Below are positions 1 to 11,436 of a DNA stretch of 64,000 nucleotides, piece by piece. Position numbers and translations under genes: made by a program. The DNA is from Bacillus bingmayongensis (GTDB taxonomy: Bacteria; Bacillota; Bacilli; Bacillales; Bacillaceae_G), in assembly GCF_000299035.1 (NCBI RefSeq), contig NZ_JH921518.1:966439-1030438 (forward strand), in the 5' to 3' direction. The notes beneath the pieces were generated by a model. It did no database searches. It was not told the origin of the DNA and was given only the letters and a program-made list of their open reading frames with translations. The number at the start of each line of letters is the position of its first letter. Positions within the stretch are counted from its first letter, which is position 1.

Positions 1-278
1 AAAAAGAAGATGATAAGCGAAATACGTATATTGAAATTACACCAAAAGGGGAAGAATTGCTGCTGCAATTAATGGAGGAGTATGACCCTGAAAATAATTC
101 TGTCTTTAATGGCGCTCTTGCTCTTCGCAATTTTTATGGTAAGTTCCCAGAAAATATCGAATTAATCGCGATTTTAAGAAATATTTATGGACAAGATTTT
201 ATCGATATTTTTGAGAAATCACTAGAAAATATTGAGGAAAATTTTACGGAACACGATCAAAAATTAGTTAAAAAATAA
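1..278 (+). CDS. hpr: HTH-type regulator Hpr/ScoC, C-terminal part (5' end outside window)
   Basis: Transition-state regulator of the MarR family that represses protease and other post-exponential genes. The reading frame is open from the window edge (first full codon at base 3), so only about the last 91 residues are present. They hold the end of the winged helix ([15 protein letters not shown], the wing beta-strand signature) and the C-terminal region with [19 protein letters not shown] and [17 protein letters not shown], which match what I remember of B. subtilis ScoC closely. The next gene, yhaI, is convergent and is also a neighbour of scoC in B. subtilis. The TTG at 57 is not the start; the real start lies upstream of the window. 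Confidence 0.88.
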   Translation, partial: KEDDKRNTYIEITPKGEELLLQLMEEYDPENNSVFNGALALRNFYGKFPENIELIAILRNIYGQDFIDIFEKSLENIEENFTEHDQKLVKK

Positions 279-284
279 TACCGA

Positions 285-620
285 TTATCTTTTCGCTGTT
301 ATGCGTAAAAATTCTTGCATAATTGGCTGAAATAAACCTTGTTTATGTAGCGCTTCTGCAGTCTCGTTTACTTCGAGCTGATGTGGAAGCGCTTTTTCAA
401 ATTGCTCCAAAAGAGCATCAAACAAAAGTAAGCCTTCTTGCTTTTCTACTATGTATTGTTTGTTCAACTGTTCACATAAAGCTAATATACGTTCTATATC
501 TTTTTTTCGAGCTTTTTTCTTTATAATTAAAGAATAAAATGGACACTTATCTTCGTCGATCATTTGAAAAAGTAATTCTACATAATATTCCGCTTGCTCT
601 AGTCGTTTTACAACGTCCAT
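285..620 (-). CDS. yhaI: YhaI family protein (DUF1878)
   Basis: Small soluble helical protein of about 111 residues, of unknown function, of the YhaI/DUF1878 family. It lies tail to tail with hpr, 6 bases apart, as in related bacilli. I prefer the ATG at 620 (MDVVKRLEQAEYYV) because GAGGGAG precedes it closely; an in-frame GTG at 632 would overlap that ribosome binding site. The sequence is rich in Lys, Glu and Leu, with a conserved-looking DEDKCPFYSLIIKK segment. No catalytic motif is visible. Family assignment rests on recalled similarity and neighbourhood. Confidence 0.75.
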   Translation of the reverse strand: MDVVKRLEQAEYYVELLFQMIDEDKCPFYSLIIKKKARKKDIERILALCEQLNKQYIVEKQEGLLLFDALLEQFEKALPHQLEVNETAEALHKQGLFQPIMQEFLRITAKR

Positions 621-739
621 TTTCTCCCTCACTTTCTAACGCAATGTCTTCTATTTCTGAATTTTATAACACGAACAAAATATCGTATGATACAATATAT
701 AAAAGTATATGTATTTTGGCCAAAAGGAGGTATCTCCTC

Positions 740-934
740 GTGACTCTTATAGAAATTGTTTTTGTCACATTTGCACTTATTGTTCTATTCTACACGAATT
801 TCTTGACTCATACACTGTGTGAGCGGAAACAACTATCCGAGAGACGCCAAACGAGCGCTTTTCGAGTCATTAATGTATGTATTACGATTCTATTAATTTC
901 TAGTTATATAGAAATTATATTTCATGGAAAGTGA
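740..934 (+). CDS. Small two-helix membrane protein
   Basis: A 64-residue ORF starting at GTG 740, nine bases after a strong AAAGGAGG. It has an N-terminal hydrophobic helix (about residues 4-24), a charged middle (CERKQLSERRQTSAF) and a second hydrophobic helix (about 43-60), so it is probably an inner-membrane protein with two spans. A longer in-frame extension to 539 is antisense to yhaI and lacks a ribosome binding site, so I reject it. A strong terminator overlaps the stop codon. Function unknown; nothing in the sequence suggests a substrate. Confidence 0.6.
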   Translation: MTLIEIVFVTFALIVLFYTNFLTHTLCERKQLSERRQTSAFRVINVCITILLISSYIEIIFHGK

Positions 935-962
935 GGAAGGGAAGCCCCTTCCTCACTTTTTT
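930..962 (+). terminator. Rho-independent terminator
   Basis: A 10-bp stem (GTGAGGAAGG / CCTTCCTCAC) followed by six T. It overlaps the stop of the small membrane protein and ends that transcript. Confidence 0.85.
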
Positions 963-965
963 CCT

Positions 966-1040
966 CTATAAACAAATTATACCTATTATAACTAATAAAA
1001 TAAACAGTACAAGCAATAAAATAATAAGTGATGAATTCAT
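966..1040 (-). CDS. Tiny hydrophobic protein, YjcZ-like
   Basis: A 24-codon ORF (ATG at 1040, TAG at 966-968). The core LVLFILLVIIGI resembles the C-terminal transmembrane segment of the YjcZ family of small sporulation proteins (typically ending ..VVLFILLVIIG..), but the Gly/Tyr-rich front part of that family is missing. A purine-rich GGAGAAGGGATG lies about 17 bases upstream, which is further than ideal. It is a single transmembrane helix with almost no soluble part. The call is tentative: it could be a micropeptide or chance. Confidence 0.35.
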   Translation of the reverse strand: MNSSLIILLLVLFILLVIIGIICL

Positions 1041-1439
1041 TCGCCCATCTCATCCCTTCTCCTCTTTTCTATCATAAATACAGATTGAAAGACCGATATA
1101 AAACTATTCCTTTTAGGTGGAAGAGAAAATCCGCTCATGGATAGAAGCGGTCAGTACCCTTTTTAGCCTCATGCCATGCGAAAACAGAAGGAAAAAATGA
1201 GAGGAAGTCTCCTTCTATTCTTCATAGCAGCAATTTAAATGTTGAAAAATCAAATTGGATATATATATATGCACATTCGCCTACTATGGTACTCTCTCTT
1301 TAATCTGACATTCTTTATAACCAAATGGACAATTTTTCTTTATCAATAGGAAAAGACGTCGAAATATGATATATTAAATTTTGTACATATTGCTTATACT
1401 AAAGAATAAAATTACCTTCAGCTGAATTTTATCCTCAGC

Positions 1440-1565
1440 CTCGGTAAGCCCTGTTAAGCAGGCTTTTCACTTTATAAGAGAAGCGAAACCAGTGAGACTT
1501 AATCGGGCTTTTATGAGCAATCATAACCTCAAATGAGGCGATTGTTCATTTGTGCGGGATAAATT
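1440..1565 (-). repeat. Divergent bcr1-like repeat with replaced hairpin
   Basis: The stretch upstream of prsA keeps the bcr1 landmarks TTAATCGGGCTTTTA and GCGGGATAAA in the orientation of the copy at 31.4 kb. The hairpin between them is a different sequence (ATGAGCAATC.. pairing with ..CGATTGTTCAT) instead of the usual CCCCACCT/AGGTGGGG stem. A terminator-like AAGCC..GGCTT hairpin sits at 1446-1466. The rest of 1041-1596 holds no gene that I can support; the prsA promoter must lie here but I cannot place it. Confidence 0.45.
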
Positions 1566-1596
1566 AAAAATACATAATAGTAGGAGTGTTTATTGA

Positions 1597-2442
1597 ATGA
1601 AGAAAGCTATGCTTGCCTTAGCAGCAACAAGTTTGATTGCCTTATCAGCATGTGGATCAGCTGATAAAATTGTTACATCTAAAGCTGGTGACATTACAAA
1701 AGAAGACCTTTATACACAAATGAAAGACAAAGCTGGTAAGCAAATTTTACGTGGCATGGTACTTGAGAAAGTACTTGTCAAGAATTATAAAGTCGAGGAT
1801 AAAGAAGTTGACAAAAAATTCGATGAATACAAAAAGCAACTTGGCGATCAATTTGATGCAGCTCTAAAACAACAAGGCTATACAGAGAAATCATTTAAAG
1901 AGGGCATTCGTGCTGAATTAGCAATGACAAAAGCTATTGAAAGCAGTATCACTGACAAAGAATTAAAAGAAAATTATAAACCTGAAATTAAAGCAAGCCA
2001 CATCCTTGTAAAAGATGAAGAAACTGCGAAAAAAGTAAAAGAAGAACTTGGACAAGGTAAATCTTTTGAAGAGTTAGCAAAACAATACTCTGAAGACCCA
2101 GGTTCAAAAGAAAAAGGCGGAGATCTTGGATACTTCGGACCTGGTAAAATGGTAAAAGAATTCACAGATGCTGCATACAAATTGAAAAAAGATGAAGTAA
2201 GTGAACCTGTGAAATCAGAATTTGGTTACCATATCATTAAAGTAACTGATATTAAAGAACAAAAACCATTTGAAGAAGAAAAGGCAAACATCAAGAAAGA
2301 GCTAGTTGAGAAGAAACTACAAGATCCTCAACTCATGGCTGAGCTTCAAGAAAAAGAAATTAAAAAAGCTGACGTGAAAATTGAAGATAAAGACTTAAAA
2401 GATATCTTTGAAACTCCAAAAGCAGAAAATGCGACAAAATAA
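1597..2442 (+). CDS. prsA: PrsA foldase lipoprotein (parvulin PPIase)
   Basis: Membrane-anchored extracytoplasmic folding factor for secreted proteins. Residues 1-20 are a lipoprotein signal peptide ending in the lipobox LSAC, so Cys20 would be lipidated. The PpiC-type peptidyl-prolyl isomerase domain covers about residues 132-222 ([37 protein letters not shown]). Flanking Lys/Glu-rich helices form the chaperone domain. At 281 residues it has the usual PrsA length. GTAGGAGTG precedes the ATG. It stands alone with its own terminator at 2451. B. cereus-group genomes carry several prsA paralogues and I cannot say which one this is. Confidence 0.93.
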   Translation: MKKAMLALAATSLIALSACGSADKIVTSKAGDITKEDLYTQMKDKAGKQILRGMVLEKVLVKNYKVEDKEVDKKFDEYKKQLGDQFDAALKQQGYTEKSFKEGIRAELAMTKAIESSITDKELKENYKPEIKASHILVKDEETAKKVKEELGQGKSFEELAKQYSEDPGSKEKGGDLGYFGPGKMVKEFTDAAYKLKKDEVSEPVKSEFGYHIIKVTDIKEQKPFEEEKANIKKELVEKKLQDPQLMAELQEKEIKKADVKIEDKDLKDIFETPKAENATK

Positions 2443-2450
2443 TTCATATA

Positions 2451-2486
2451 AAATAAGCTGTCAGGTCTTTCCTGACAGCTTATTTT
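2451..2486 (+). terminator. prsA terminator
   Basis: A stem AAATAAGCTGTCAGG / CCTGACAGCTTATTTT just after the prsA stop; the stem is A/T-flanked and may work in both directions. Confidence 0.85.
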
Positions 2487-2552
2487 AGTTTCTTACAAAG
2501 GCATCATGTACTTTCTATGCACGAAGATATCCTTTGAATATTTTACAAGCTG

Positions 2553-2594
2553 AAAAAGCGCCTAAAGGTTCTCTCTTCCCTTTAGGCGCTTTTT
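2553..2594 (-). terminator. glpD terminator
   Basis: A perfect 16-bp stem AAAAAGCGCCTAAAGG / CCTTTAGGCGCTTTTT directly downstream of glpD on the minus strand. Confidence 0.88.
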
Positions 2595-2607
2595 ACTGTT
2601 GATTTGT

Positions 2608-4290
2608 TTATGCTAATGCTGCTGCTTGCTCCTGCTGATCTACAGGTACTACAGCGTCCTGTAATGCTTTCTCTAATTCAGCTGTGTATTTCATTTGTTC
2701 TTCATTACTCCAGCCTAATTTCGCTGCCATATACGCAATTACGTTTTCTTTCCAATCGTATACCCAGTGAATGTTGAAGAATACAGCCCCTCTGCGGCGT
2801 ACGAAGAAGTCAACAGGTTTTGCTGTCATTTCATAGTCCATTGCGTATACAAGCGGTACAAGCACGTCTAATGGCATGTTATATTCTTTTGCATCTGCTT
2901 TTAGCCCTTTTGCTAAGTTAAAGAGAATATCAACGTTTGAACCATAGAATTTCGCAAACTCTTCTGCTTGCTGCGTCGTTAAACCATATTTCGTTCCCTC
3001 TTGTGCTTTTTTCGCAACGAATGTTGGGAATTGTTTTGATCCACTTACATGACCGCCTGAAATTGGCATATGTTTCGTTTCACTTTTCGGATACGCACTA
3101 TGCCCTTCTTTTTGTAATAGAGACGTTACATAATCTACTACCATTTCTGCCATTTTACGATAACCTGTTAATTTCCCACCAGCAATTGTAATTAAACCAG
3201 ATTCAGACGTCCAAATTTCATCTTTACGAGAAATTTCAGATGCACTCTTTCCTTCTTCATAAATTAATGGACGTACACCAGCCCAGCTTGATTCAATATC
3301 TTTTTCTGTAATCTTCACAGTTGGGAACATATAGTTGATCGCATTAATGATGTAAGTGCGATCTTCTGTTGTCATTTGTGGTACTGCCGCATCTTTATCA
3401 TAGAACGTATCTGTTGTACCTACATATGTTTTCCCTCCGCGCGGAATCGCAAAGACCATACGGCCATCTGGTGTATCAAAATAGATTGCTTGCCCAAGTG
3501 GGAAACGTTTTTGATCAATTACTAAGTGAACACCTTTTGATAATTGTAGTACTTTCCCTTTTTTCGAGTTATCTTTTTCACGAAGTGTATCTACCCAAGG
3601 TCCAGCTGCATTTACAATTTTCTTACCGTATACTTCATATACTTCTCCATCTAATAAATCAATAACGCGTACACCGCATACTTTTCCATCTTTATATAAG
3701 AAACCGTCTACTTTTGCATAGTTAACTGCTTTTGCGCCGTGTTCGATTGCTTCTTTCATAACTTCGATTGTTAAACGAGCATCATCTGTACGATACTCTA
3801 CGTAGTAACCGCCGCCTTTTAATCCTTCTTGCTTCACAAGCGGTTCTTTTTTCATTGTTTCTTCACGATTAAACATCTTTCTGCGTTCGCTTCGTTTTAC
3901 CCCTGCTAGGAAGTCGTATACACGAAGACCAATTGATGTACTGAATGAACCAAATGTACCACCTTTATGGAATGGAAGTAACATCCACTCTGGTGTTGTT
4001 ACATGGGGACCGTTCTCATATACGATTGCACGCTCTTTCCCAACCTCTGCTACCATCTTCACTTCAAGTTGTTTTAAATAACGTAAACCACCGTGTACAA
4101 GCTTCGTTGAACGACTTGATGTACCTGCTGCAAAGTCTTGCATTTCAAACACAATTGTTGATAAACCACGTGTTGCCCCATCTAATGCAATACCAGAACC
4201 AGTAATACCTCCACCAATTACGATCACATCTAACTCTTGTTTATTTACTCCGTTTAATACGTCTTTACGTTGTTTACTTGAAAATTTCAT
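2608..4290 (-). CDS. glpD: Aerobic glycerol-3-phosphate dehydrogenase
   Basis: FAD-dependent enzyme oxidising sn-glycerol 3-phosphate to dihydroxyacetone phosphate and feeding electrons to the quinone pool at the membrane. The N-terminal dinucleotide-binding motif [18 protein letters not shown] is at about residues 22-39, followed by [15 protein letters not shown], typical of GlpD. I start at ATG 4290 (MKFSSKQRK), preceded by AAAGGGAGGAATTACC, which gives 560 residues. Upstream in-frame codons read through the leader hairpin and are not credible. It follows glpK with a 130-bp leader holding a GlpP-type antiterminator hairpin, so it can be controlled separately from glpFK. Confidence 0.95.
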   Translation of the reverse strand: MKFSSKQRKDVLNGVNKQELDVIVIGGGITGSGIALDGATRGLSTIVFEMQDFAAGTSSRSTKLVHGGLRYLKQLEVKMVAEVGKERAIVYENGPHVTTPEWMLLPFHKGGTFGSFSTSIGLRVYDFLAGVKRSERRKMFNREETMKKEPLVKQEGLKGGGYYVEYRTDDARLTIEVMKEAIEHGAKAVNYAKVDGFLYKDGKVCGVRVIDLLDGEVYEVYGKKIVNAAGPWVDTLREKDNSKKGKVLQLSKGVHLVIDQKRFPLGQAIYFDTPDGRMVFAIPRGGKTYVGTTDTFYDKDAAVPQMTTEDRTYIINAINYMFPTVKITEKDIESSWAGVRPLIYEEGKSASEISRKDEIWTSESGLITIAGGKLTGYRKMAEMVVDYVTSLLQKEGHSAYPKSETKHMPISGGHVSGSKQFPTFVAKKAQEGTKYGLTTQQAEEFAKFYGSNVDILFNLAKGLKADAKEYNMPLDVLVPLVYAMDYEMTAKPVDFFVRRRGAVFFNIHWVYDWKENVIAYMAAKLGWSNEEQMKYTAELEKALQDAVVPVDQQEQAAALA

Positions 4291-4317
4291 GGTAATTCCT
4301 CCCTTTGATACGAAAAA

Positions 4318-4370
4318 AGAGACCACAAACATCACTATAGAAATCGCTTCTATAGCGTGTTGTGGTCTCT
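4318..4370 (-). promoter_or_regulatory. glpD leader terminator/antiterminator (GlpP target)
   Basis: On the minus strand AGAGACCACAA pairs with TTGTGGTCTCT and is followed by a run of T, between glpK and the glpD ribosome binding site. In B. subtilis GlpP binds such a leader when glycerol 3-phosphate is present and allows read-through. The same AGA(C/T)CCACA stem base recurs in the glpF leader. Confidence 0.75.
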
Positions 4371-4422
4371 CCATATCTCCTACCGAATTATTAACTTATC
4401 ATCATTATAACACTGTTTATGA

Positions 4423-6748
<2,326 letters not shown>

Positions 6749-6767
6749 AAAATCCCTCCACAATCAG

Positions 6768-6781
6768 TTTAAACGCTTTCA
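6768..6781 (-). promoter_or_regulatory. Possible cre box in the glpF leader
   Basis: On the minus strand TGAAAGCGTTTAAA matches 13 of 14 positions of the CcpA consensus TGWAANCGNTNWCA. It lies 20 bases upstream of the glpF start, where bound CcpA could block elongation. Confidence 0.45.
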
Positions 6782-6829
6782 ATGTGATAGAGATAAAATG
6801 AATGGCCATTCGTTTTTTTCAAAAGAAAA

Positions 6830-6886
6830 AGACCCACAGCTAGCACGTTTCTATATAACAATATAGAAACAATGAAATGTGGATCT
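6830..6886 (-). promoter_or_regulatory. glpF leader terminator/antiterminator (GlpP target)
   Basis: On the minus strand AGATCCACA pairs with TGTGGGTCT and is followed by TTTTTC; an inner stem TTTCTATAT / ATATAGAAA lies inside. The architecture is the same as in the glpD leader hairpin and fits GlpP-controlled antitermination of glpFK. Confidence 0.7.
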
Positions 6887-6922
6887 CTACTTTTCTCCGT
6901 CACGTTTATTAACTTGTCTATA

Positions 6923-6951
6923 ATGTTAACCTCAAATGAAAGCGGTGTCAA
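6923..6951 (-). promoter_or_regulatory. glpFK promoter with overlapping perfect cre site
   Basis: On the minus strand TTGACA (-35) is followed after 17 bp by TAACAT (-10). Plus-strand bases 6937-6950, TGAAAGCGGTGTCA, fit the CcpA consensus TGWAANCGNTNWCA at every position and overlap the -35 box. This implies direct carbon catabolite repression on top of GlpP control. Confidence 0.68.
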
Positions 6952-6972
6952 CAGAATTTTTTCACATTTTCG

Positions 6973-7533
6973 TCACTTTTTTTGGTAATGTTTCCAGAGT
7001 TCTTTTTTCGATGTTGTAATCGCTGTCGCACCAGCTGCTAACGCTCTTTCTACATCCTCAACTGTACGAATAAAACCACCTGCTAAAATCGGTACGCCCG
7101 TCCGTTCCTTCACTTCGGCAATCACACCTGTTAAAGCGCCTGGAAGCACTTCAATATAATCAGGTTTTGTCTTCTCTAAAAGATTACAACTTTTCTCCAT
7201 CGCACTAGAATCAATTAAAAAGATACGTTGAATTGCAACAACACCCTTTTGCTTCGCCTTCATAATGACACTTGCCTTTGTTGACAATAACCCGTATGGC
7301 TTAAACTCTTGGCATAAAAACTCTGTCGCATGACCATCACTTTGCAAACCATGAATAAGATCAACATGTAAGAACACTTTTTTACAATGCTGCTTCGCAA
7401 GTGCGACCACACTCTTCAATTGACCGATATGAATATCTAAAATAACGATATACTCATAAGAACTATGTAGTAACTTTTCTAAGTCTTTTATTTGCCGAAC
7501 AGCTGGCAAAATCTTTTGTTCATGAAATTCCAT
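6973..7533 (-). CDS. glpP: Glycerol operon antiterminator GlpP
   Basis: RNA-binding antiterminator that responds to glycerol 3-phosphate and opens glpF and glpD leaders. The 186-residue protein has the GlpP/DUF561-like TIM-barrel pattern: FLHVDLIHGLQSDGHATEFL, IQRIFLIDSSAMEK, DYIEVLPGAL and GVPILAGGFIRT. It sits directly upstream of glpF in the same direction, as in B. subtilis. The two leader hairpins at 6830 and 4318 are its likely targets. Confidence 0.92.
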   Translation of the reverse strand: MEFHEQKILPAVRQIKDLEKLLHSSYEYIVILDIHIGQLKSVVALAKQHCKKVFLHVDLIHGLQSDGHATEFLCQEFKPYGLLSTKASVIMKAKQKGVVAIQRIFLIDSSAMEKSCNLLEKTKPDYIEVLPGALTGVIAEVKERTGVPILAGGFIRTVEDVERALAAGATAITTSKKELWKHYQKK

Positions 7534-7702
7534 TCAAAAAGTCCCCTTCTTTACGTCATCCTACCCTTTATAGTACACAATTTAGGCAAAAAGAACAGCT
7601 AGTAGGAGAAATTTTTAGCTCTCTTCATCGACGCACCTTGTCGAACGGTCAATATCCTATGTCAAAACGCCGATATATATATATGATTTCCGCCGGTATA
7701 AA

Positions 7703-7728
7703 AAACTGCCCCCACTTCAGGGGTAGCT
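7703..7728 (-). terminator. Terminator after the XRE regulator
   Basis: On the minus strand CTACCCC..GGGGGCAG is followed by TTTTTTA, adjacent to the stop at 7730. Confidence 0.75.
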
Positions 7729-7729
7729 T

Positions 7730-8179
7730 TTATTGATATATTTTTTTCAACTTATCAGATCCCGCACCGCCTATAACCATAAGTAGTAACGGTAAAAAAT
7801 TCATTACATACGGTGCACCTTCTAAAATTGTTATATTTGTTCCAGCAAACTTATTTAGCATAAATATAATGAGTTTTGATATTAACAAAAATAACCCCAA
7901 CATAAATACACTATCAAAAATCATTTTCCATTTTGGATGCGCTAACTGTTTACTATCTTGAATTACTTTTTGTTTCAATTCATCATCACTCCTCAATAAC
8001 TCATCAATCGTAATGCCAAATAGATCACTTAAATGAGTGATTATTTCAATACTTGGATAGTTCTTTCCAGTCTCCCATTTTGAAACAGACTGACGACTTA
8101 CATGAATTTTTTCAGCCAAATCATTTTGCGACCAATTTCTTTTTTCTCTTTCTTCTTTTAAACGTTCACTAAAAATCAT
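7730..8179 (-). CDS. XRE-family regulator with C-terminal membrane segments
   Basis: The N-terminal helix-turn-helix (about residues 5-58, LAEKIHVSRQSVSKWETGKNYPSIE) is of the Cro/CI type. A linker is followed by two hydrophobic helices (FDSVFMLGLFLLISKLIIFML and VMNFLPLLLMVIGGAG), so the repressor is probably tethered to the membrane. I start at ATG 8179 (MIFSERLKEEREKRNW), where family similarity begins; GAGAGGTGATG lies a little far upstream, and the hydrophobic in-frame extension to 8260 looks like non-coding sequence. The target and signal are unknown. Confidence 0.75.
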   Translation of the reverse strand: MIFSERLKEEREKRNWSQNDLAEKIHVSRQSVSKWETGKNYPSIEIITHLSDLFGITIDELLRSDDELKQKVIQDSKQLAHPKWKMIFDSVFMLGLFLLISKLIIFMLNKFAGTNITILEGAPYVMNFLPLLLMVIGGAGSDKLKKIYQ

Positions 8180-8427
8180 AATGAGTTCATCACCTCTCTC
8201 TATTTCTAGTATGAGTAAAGGAATGATGAAGAGTAAAGATAGTTGTAGTTGCATGAGCACGCAACTTATACGTTACACCGTAAAATAGCGCCATTTCGCA
8301 CCATATATCATGTGGTTTTAAAACGCAACGTATACTTTCCTTTTATACAAATATTCCATAATCAATATTTCCTATAAAATAAAAAAGAAGAGAAATAAAA
8401 TACATTTCTCTTCTCAAAGGGTTTCTA

Positions 8428-8628
8428 TTAAAGCAACACAGAATCCTTATCACTTTCTTGATTACGTCTCTCACGCTCTTCTTCTAAACGCTTCATATAT
8501 ACTTCGCCTTCTTTTTCAATAAACTCATTATCTATCTCTTGCTCTTGTTTAGAAGTGTATAACACCATATAACCGCTCACGACAATACCAATAATAACGA
8601 GATACACCCACCATGGTAAAGTTTCCAA
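8428..8628 (-). CDS. yhaL: Sporulation protein YhaL
   Basis: A 66-residue protein starting at TTG 8628 (xETLPWWVYLVIIGIV), ten bases after AAGGAAGG; the upstream extension to 8670 lacks a ribosome binding site. One N-terminal transmembrane helix (about residues 5-25) is followed by a charged tail, FIEKEGEVYMKRLEEERERR, which matches my memory of B. subtilis YhaL, a small protein linked to sporulation. In B. subtilis it lies next to prsA; here the glycerol genes lie between them. Molecular function is unknown. Confidence 0.75.
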   Translation of the reverse strand: METLPWWVYLVIIGIVVSGYMVLYTSKQEQEIDNEFIEKEGEVYMKRLEEERERRNQESDKDSVLL

Positions 8629-8730
8629 TTGATTTCCTTCCTTTCCTAAGACAAGCCTTGTTAGTTTCACTGTATGAGAGGAAGGACAAGATTATGACTC
8701 TTTTCCATACATTCTTTTTCTCATCATAAA

Positions 8731-8755
8731 AGCAGTACCCATTCAGAGTACTGCT
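8731..8755 (-). terminator. Terminator of the inhA-type gene
   Basis: A stem AGCAGTAC / GTACTGCT; on the minus strand it is followed by TTTTAT, just downstream of the metalloprotease gene. Confidence 0.8.
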
Positions 8756-8772
8756 CTTAGTTTTATCTTATT

Positions 8773-11160
8773 CTATCGATGAATCCAAACTGCACCTGCC
8801 GAATTGTCTTCAGCTTGTCCTACTACTTCGAACTTTAATCCTAGTTTCGGCAACTTACGTCCTGCATCTGGAATGATGCTGTTGATATACTGCTTAGAAT
8901 CATCAAATTTCGCAACCCCTGGTAACCCTTTATAATCAAAGATACCGCGCGTTGGTGAATCTACTTTCCATGCTGGCGTTTGATCAAATGAGAACGCAGC
9001 ATCTGCAATTTGGTAACGCGTACTGCTCTTCACAGTTGGTTGTCCGTTTAATGTCCCTACGATTGCCTCTGGATGAGAATCTACTACGCCCAAGAATCCT
9101 TCACCCGGATGAACTCCTACCCAATTATCTGTAAAGCTTTGATCCGCATACCATACAACCATTCCTGTATTAAATACTGGGCCACGTGCATTTTTTAACG
9201 CCATGTCAGAACCAGCATAATTTCTCCACTCTAAATAGTAGTTATGTTTTTTCTGTTCAAATCCGTTAGATACAGTAAATCCTTTTAACGTCATTGCTGA
9301 TTGTCCTTCTGCATCATCAGAAAAAGCAACTTTACCATCTACAGTTAAAACTGCATTGTCTAAAGCAAACCCTTTGTAAGCTACTGCAATATCTGTTACA
9401 TATTCAAACTGTAGTTTTACTTTCTTCCCTTTGAATTGACTTAAATCATACGACTTATCAACCCACTTACCATCTGTTGTATCCATACCGCCTTTTACAT
9501 CTTTTTCGCCAATTCTATCAATGCGCACTTTCGTTCCATCTTCTGTAACCGCATTTACTTCAAGGAAATCATACTTCGCTTCAAGTTCATAAAATGCTTT
9601 ATAATCAAACTTAGCACTCTCAGCTTTCGTTAAATCAAACACTGGTGTCTCAAGTGTTGTATGCATGTCATTCCCTTTTGTACTGTAATAAAACTTCTTA
9701 CCAAATGCCACTTCAATATTTTTAATATCTTTGTCCGGCAAGTTAACGCGAACAATTCCTGGTCGTTTTGACTTTGTCACACTTTGGTCGATATATGTTG
9801 CTGCCCCAATACCTTTGCGAAGCTTATCATAATCTACCTCTAAAATATTCGCCCAGTTTCCACCCATATTCTTTTGGAAAAACTCTTTATTTTGTGGTGA
9901 GAAACTCGTTGGCTCTGTTCCTGCAATTTTTCCTGCCCAGCTACCACCGCTCATAAGAGACCATGATTCAACTGGTTCACCTTGCCCTGTATACTTTGTA
10001 TCATACTCATCTGGTAAACCTAAATCATGACCATATTCATGGGCAAACACACCAACCGCTCCGTCTTCAGGCTCGATTGTATAATCGTATGCAGCCATCT
10101 TTCCGCCCCAATTCGAAACAGAGGATTCTGTTCCATCAATCGCATATGGTTTTGATCCAAGTTTTGAACGATGGGACCAAATCGCATCATCTTTCAATTT
10201 ACCGCCGCCAGCTTCTTGACCCACGCCAGCATGTACAACCATTAAATGATCAATAATGCCATCTGGCTCATTTTTATTTCCATCCCCATCTTGATCGTAC
10301 TGATCAAATTGGTCAAAATCAGCTAAGTTTATCCCTTTTGCTACTGCTGCTTTTAATGCTTCCTTCACAAAATCACGCGGTCCTAAAGGTCCTTTATTAT
10401 CATGACCAGTTCCCGCATCCGCACCGTAATCAGAAGCTTTCCCTGGAACAGTCAACCATTCCGTTACAGTTCCATCAACTGTATAGCTACCACCTGATTG
10501 CTCTTCATAATATTGCTTAAATGTATTAATTTTTGATCCATCAAATAGTGTAAATGGTTCATCACCAAATAACATTTTTTGATAATGCTCACGATTAAAG
10601 TCATTAGAATACATATATCCTGGCGCTTGATCAACATTATTATGTTTAAAATCACTAAATTCTACGAGTAAAACAAGCACTTTATCTTTTCGAACAGCTC
10701 CATTGTACTCTTCTTGCTTCGCTGGTGTAGTAGGTACTTTCCCATTTAATTTCCTAGTATTCAATCCTGAATCTTGTCCAGCTACTTGTCCTACTGCCGG
10801 TTGCTGTGCTTGTTCATTTTCCTTCATTTTCGCATCTTTTACTTTTTTCATAAAATCAGAAGCGTCTTGCGTAAGACTATCTTCTGTAATAATTTCTTTC
10901 CCAGGGTTTTCCCCTTTCTTTTTCTCAACATACTTTTCAACAGCCTTTGATGTCTCAGCTTGTGATGCAGATTTATCAATGACTCCCCGTTGTTTTAGCG
11001 CTTCTGCCAAACGCTCCTCCGGTATTAAATGCTCATCGATCGGTAGAGATGATGATGGCGCCCCCGCATATGCTGCATGATTTCCAAATGCAAAAGTACT
11101 ACTTAATACTGCCGCTGTTGCTAATACTGATAAAGATTTTAATTTTCCATTCTTTTCCAA
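8773..11160 (-). CDS. inhA: InhA-type secreted zinc metalloprotease (immune inhibitor A, M6)
   Basis: Secreted M6-family protease; relatives degrade host antimicrobial peptides and matrix. Of 795 residues, 1-32 form a signal peptide (ending NHAAYAGAP). A propeptide starts with [18 protein letters not shown]. The catalytic domain begins near [19 protein letters not shown] and carries the zinc motif [14 protein letters not shown]. The C-terminal MAM-like beta region and the final [19 protein letters not shown] are intact. This resembles InhA1 throughout but is not identical; the group has up to three paralogues (InhA1-3) and I cannot tell which this is. AGGGAGGAAATTC precedes the ATG. It is monocistronic. 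Confidence 0.9.
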   Translation of the reverse strand: MEKNGKLKSLSVLATAAVLSSTFAFGNHAAYAGAPSSSLPIDEHLIPEERLAEALKQRGVIDKSASQAETSKAVEKYVEKKKGENPGKEIITEDSLTQDASDFMKKVKDAKMKENEQAQQPAVGQVAGQDSGLNTRKLNGKVPTTPAKQEEYNGAVRKDKVLVLLVEFSDFKHNNVDQAPGYMYSNDFNREHYQKMLFGDEPFTLFDGSKINTFKQYYEEQSGGSYTVDGTVTEWLTVPGKASDYGADAGTGHDNKGPLGPRDFVKEALKAAVAKGINLADFDQFDQYDQDGDGNKNEPDGIIDHLMVVHAGVGQEAGGGKLKDDAIWSHRSKLGSKPYAIDGTESSVSNWGGKMAAYDYTIEPEDGAVGVFAHEYGHDLGLPDEYDTKYTGQGEPVESWSLMSGGSWAGKIAGTEPTSFSPQNKEFFQKNMGGNWANILEVDYDKLRKGIGAATYIDQSVTKSKRPGIVRVNLPDKDIKNIEVAFGKKFYYSTKGNDMHTTLETPVFDLTKAESAKFDYKAFYELEAKYDFLEVNAVTEDGTKVRIDRIGEKDVKGGMDTTDGKWVDKSYDLSQFKGKKVKLQFEYVTDIAVAYKGFALDNAVLTVDGKVAFSDDAEGQSAMTLKGFTVSNGFEQKKHNYYLEWRNYAGSDMALKNARGPVFNTGMVVWYADQSFTDNWVGVHPGEGFLGVVDSHPEAIVGTLNGQPTVKSSTRYQIADAAFSFDQTPAWKVDSPTRGIFDYKGLPGVAKFDDSKQYINSIIPDAGRKLPKLGLKFEVVGQAEDNSAGAVWIHR

Positions 11161-11237
11161 AGAATTTCCTCCCTATGTTTGCGAATTATCAGTTTTTTTG
11201 TCGATAACAAAATATTATTCGCATTATGATGAATATT

Positions 11238-11275
11238 CAATATTTTTCAACAAATGAAATGTTGAGAAATATTTT
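11238..11275. promoter_or_regulatory. Inverted repeat upstream of inhA
   Basis: AATATTTTTCAACA and TGTTGAGAAATATT form an imperfect dyad about 80 bases upstream of the metalloprotease start. It could be an operator for a post-exponential regulator or an mRNA leader hairpin; I cannot tell which. Confidence 0.35.
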
Positions 11276-11357
11276 TTGGGCAGGGTGAAATGCACAATAT
11301 AGGAAAATCCACAAAGGATTTTTGTTTTTCATCACAACCTTTCTCTTTTTCTCATAG

Positions 11358-11392
11358 AAAAAGATCCTGCCATGATGGCAGAATCTTTTTTT
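11358..11392. terminator. Bidirectional terminator
   Basis: AAAAAGATCCTGCC / GGCAGAATCTTTTTTT, between the inhA upstream region and the end of the GntR gene; on the minus strand it would end the lhgO-gntR transcript. Confidence 0.8.
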
Positions 11393-11436
11393 AACACGCT
11401 TCTTAGTTATGAAAAGTTGAGTTATAAAACAAATGA

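Noticed and set aside
539-739. Longer form of the small membrane protein starting at 539
   Set aside because: It would run antisense through yhaI without a ribosome binding site; the GTG at 740 has a strong AAAGGAGG.
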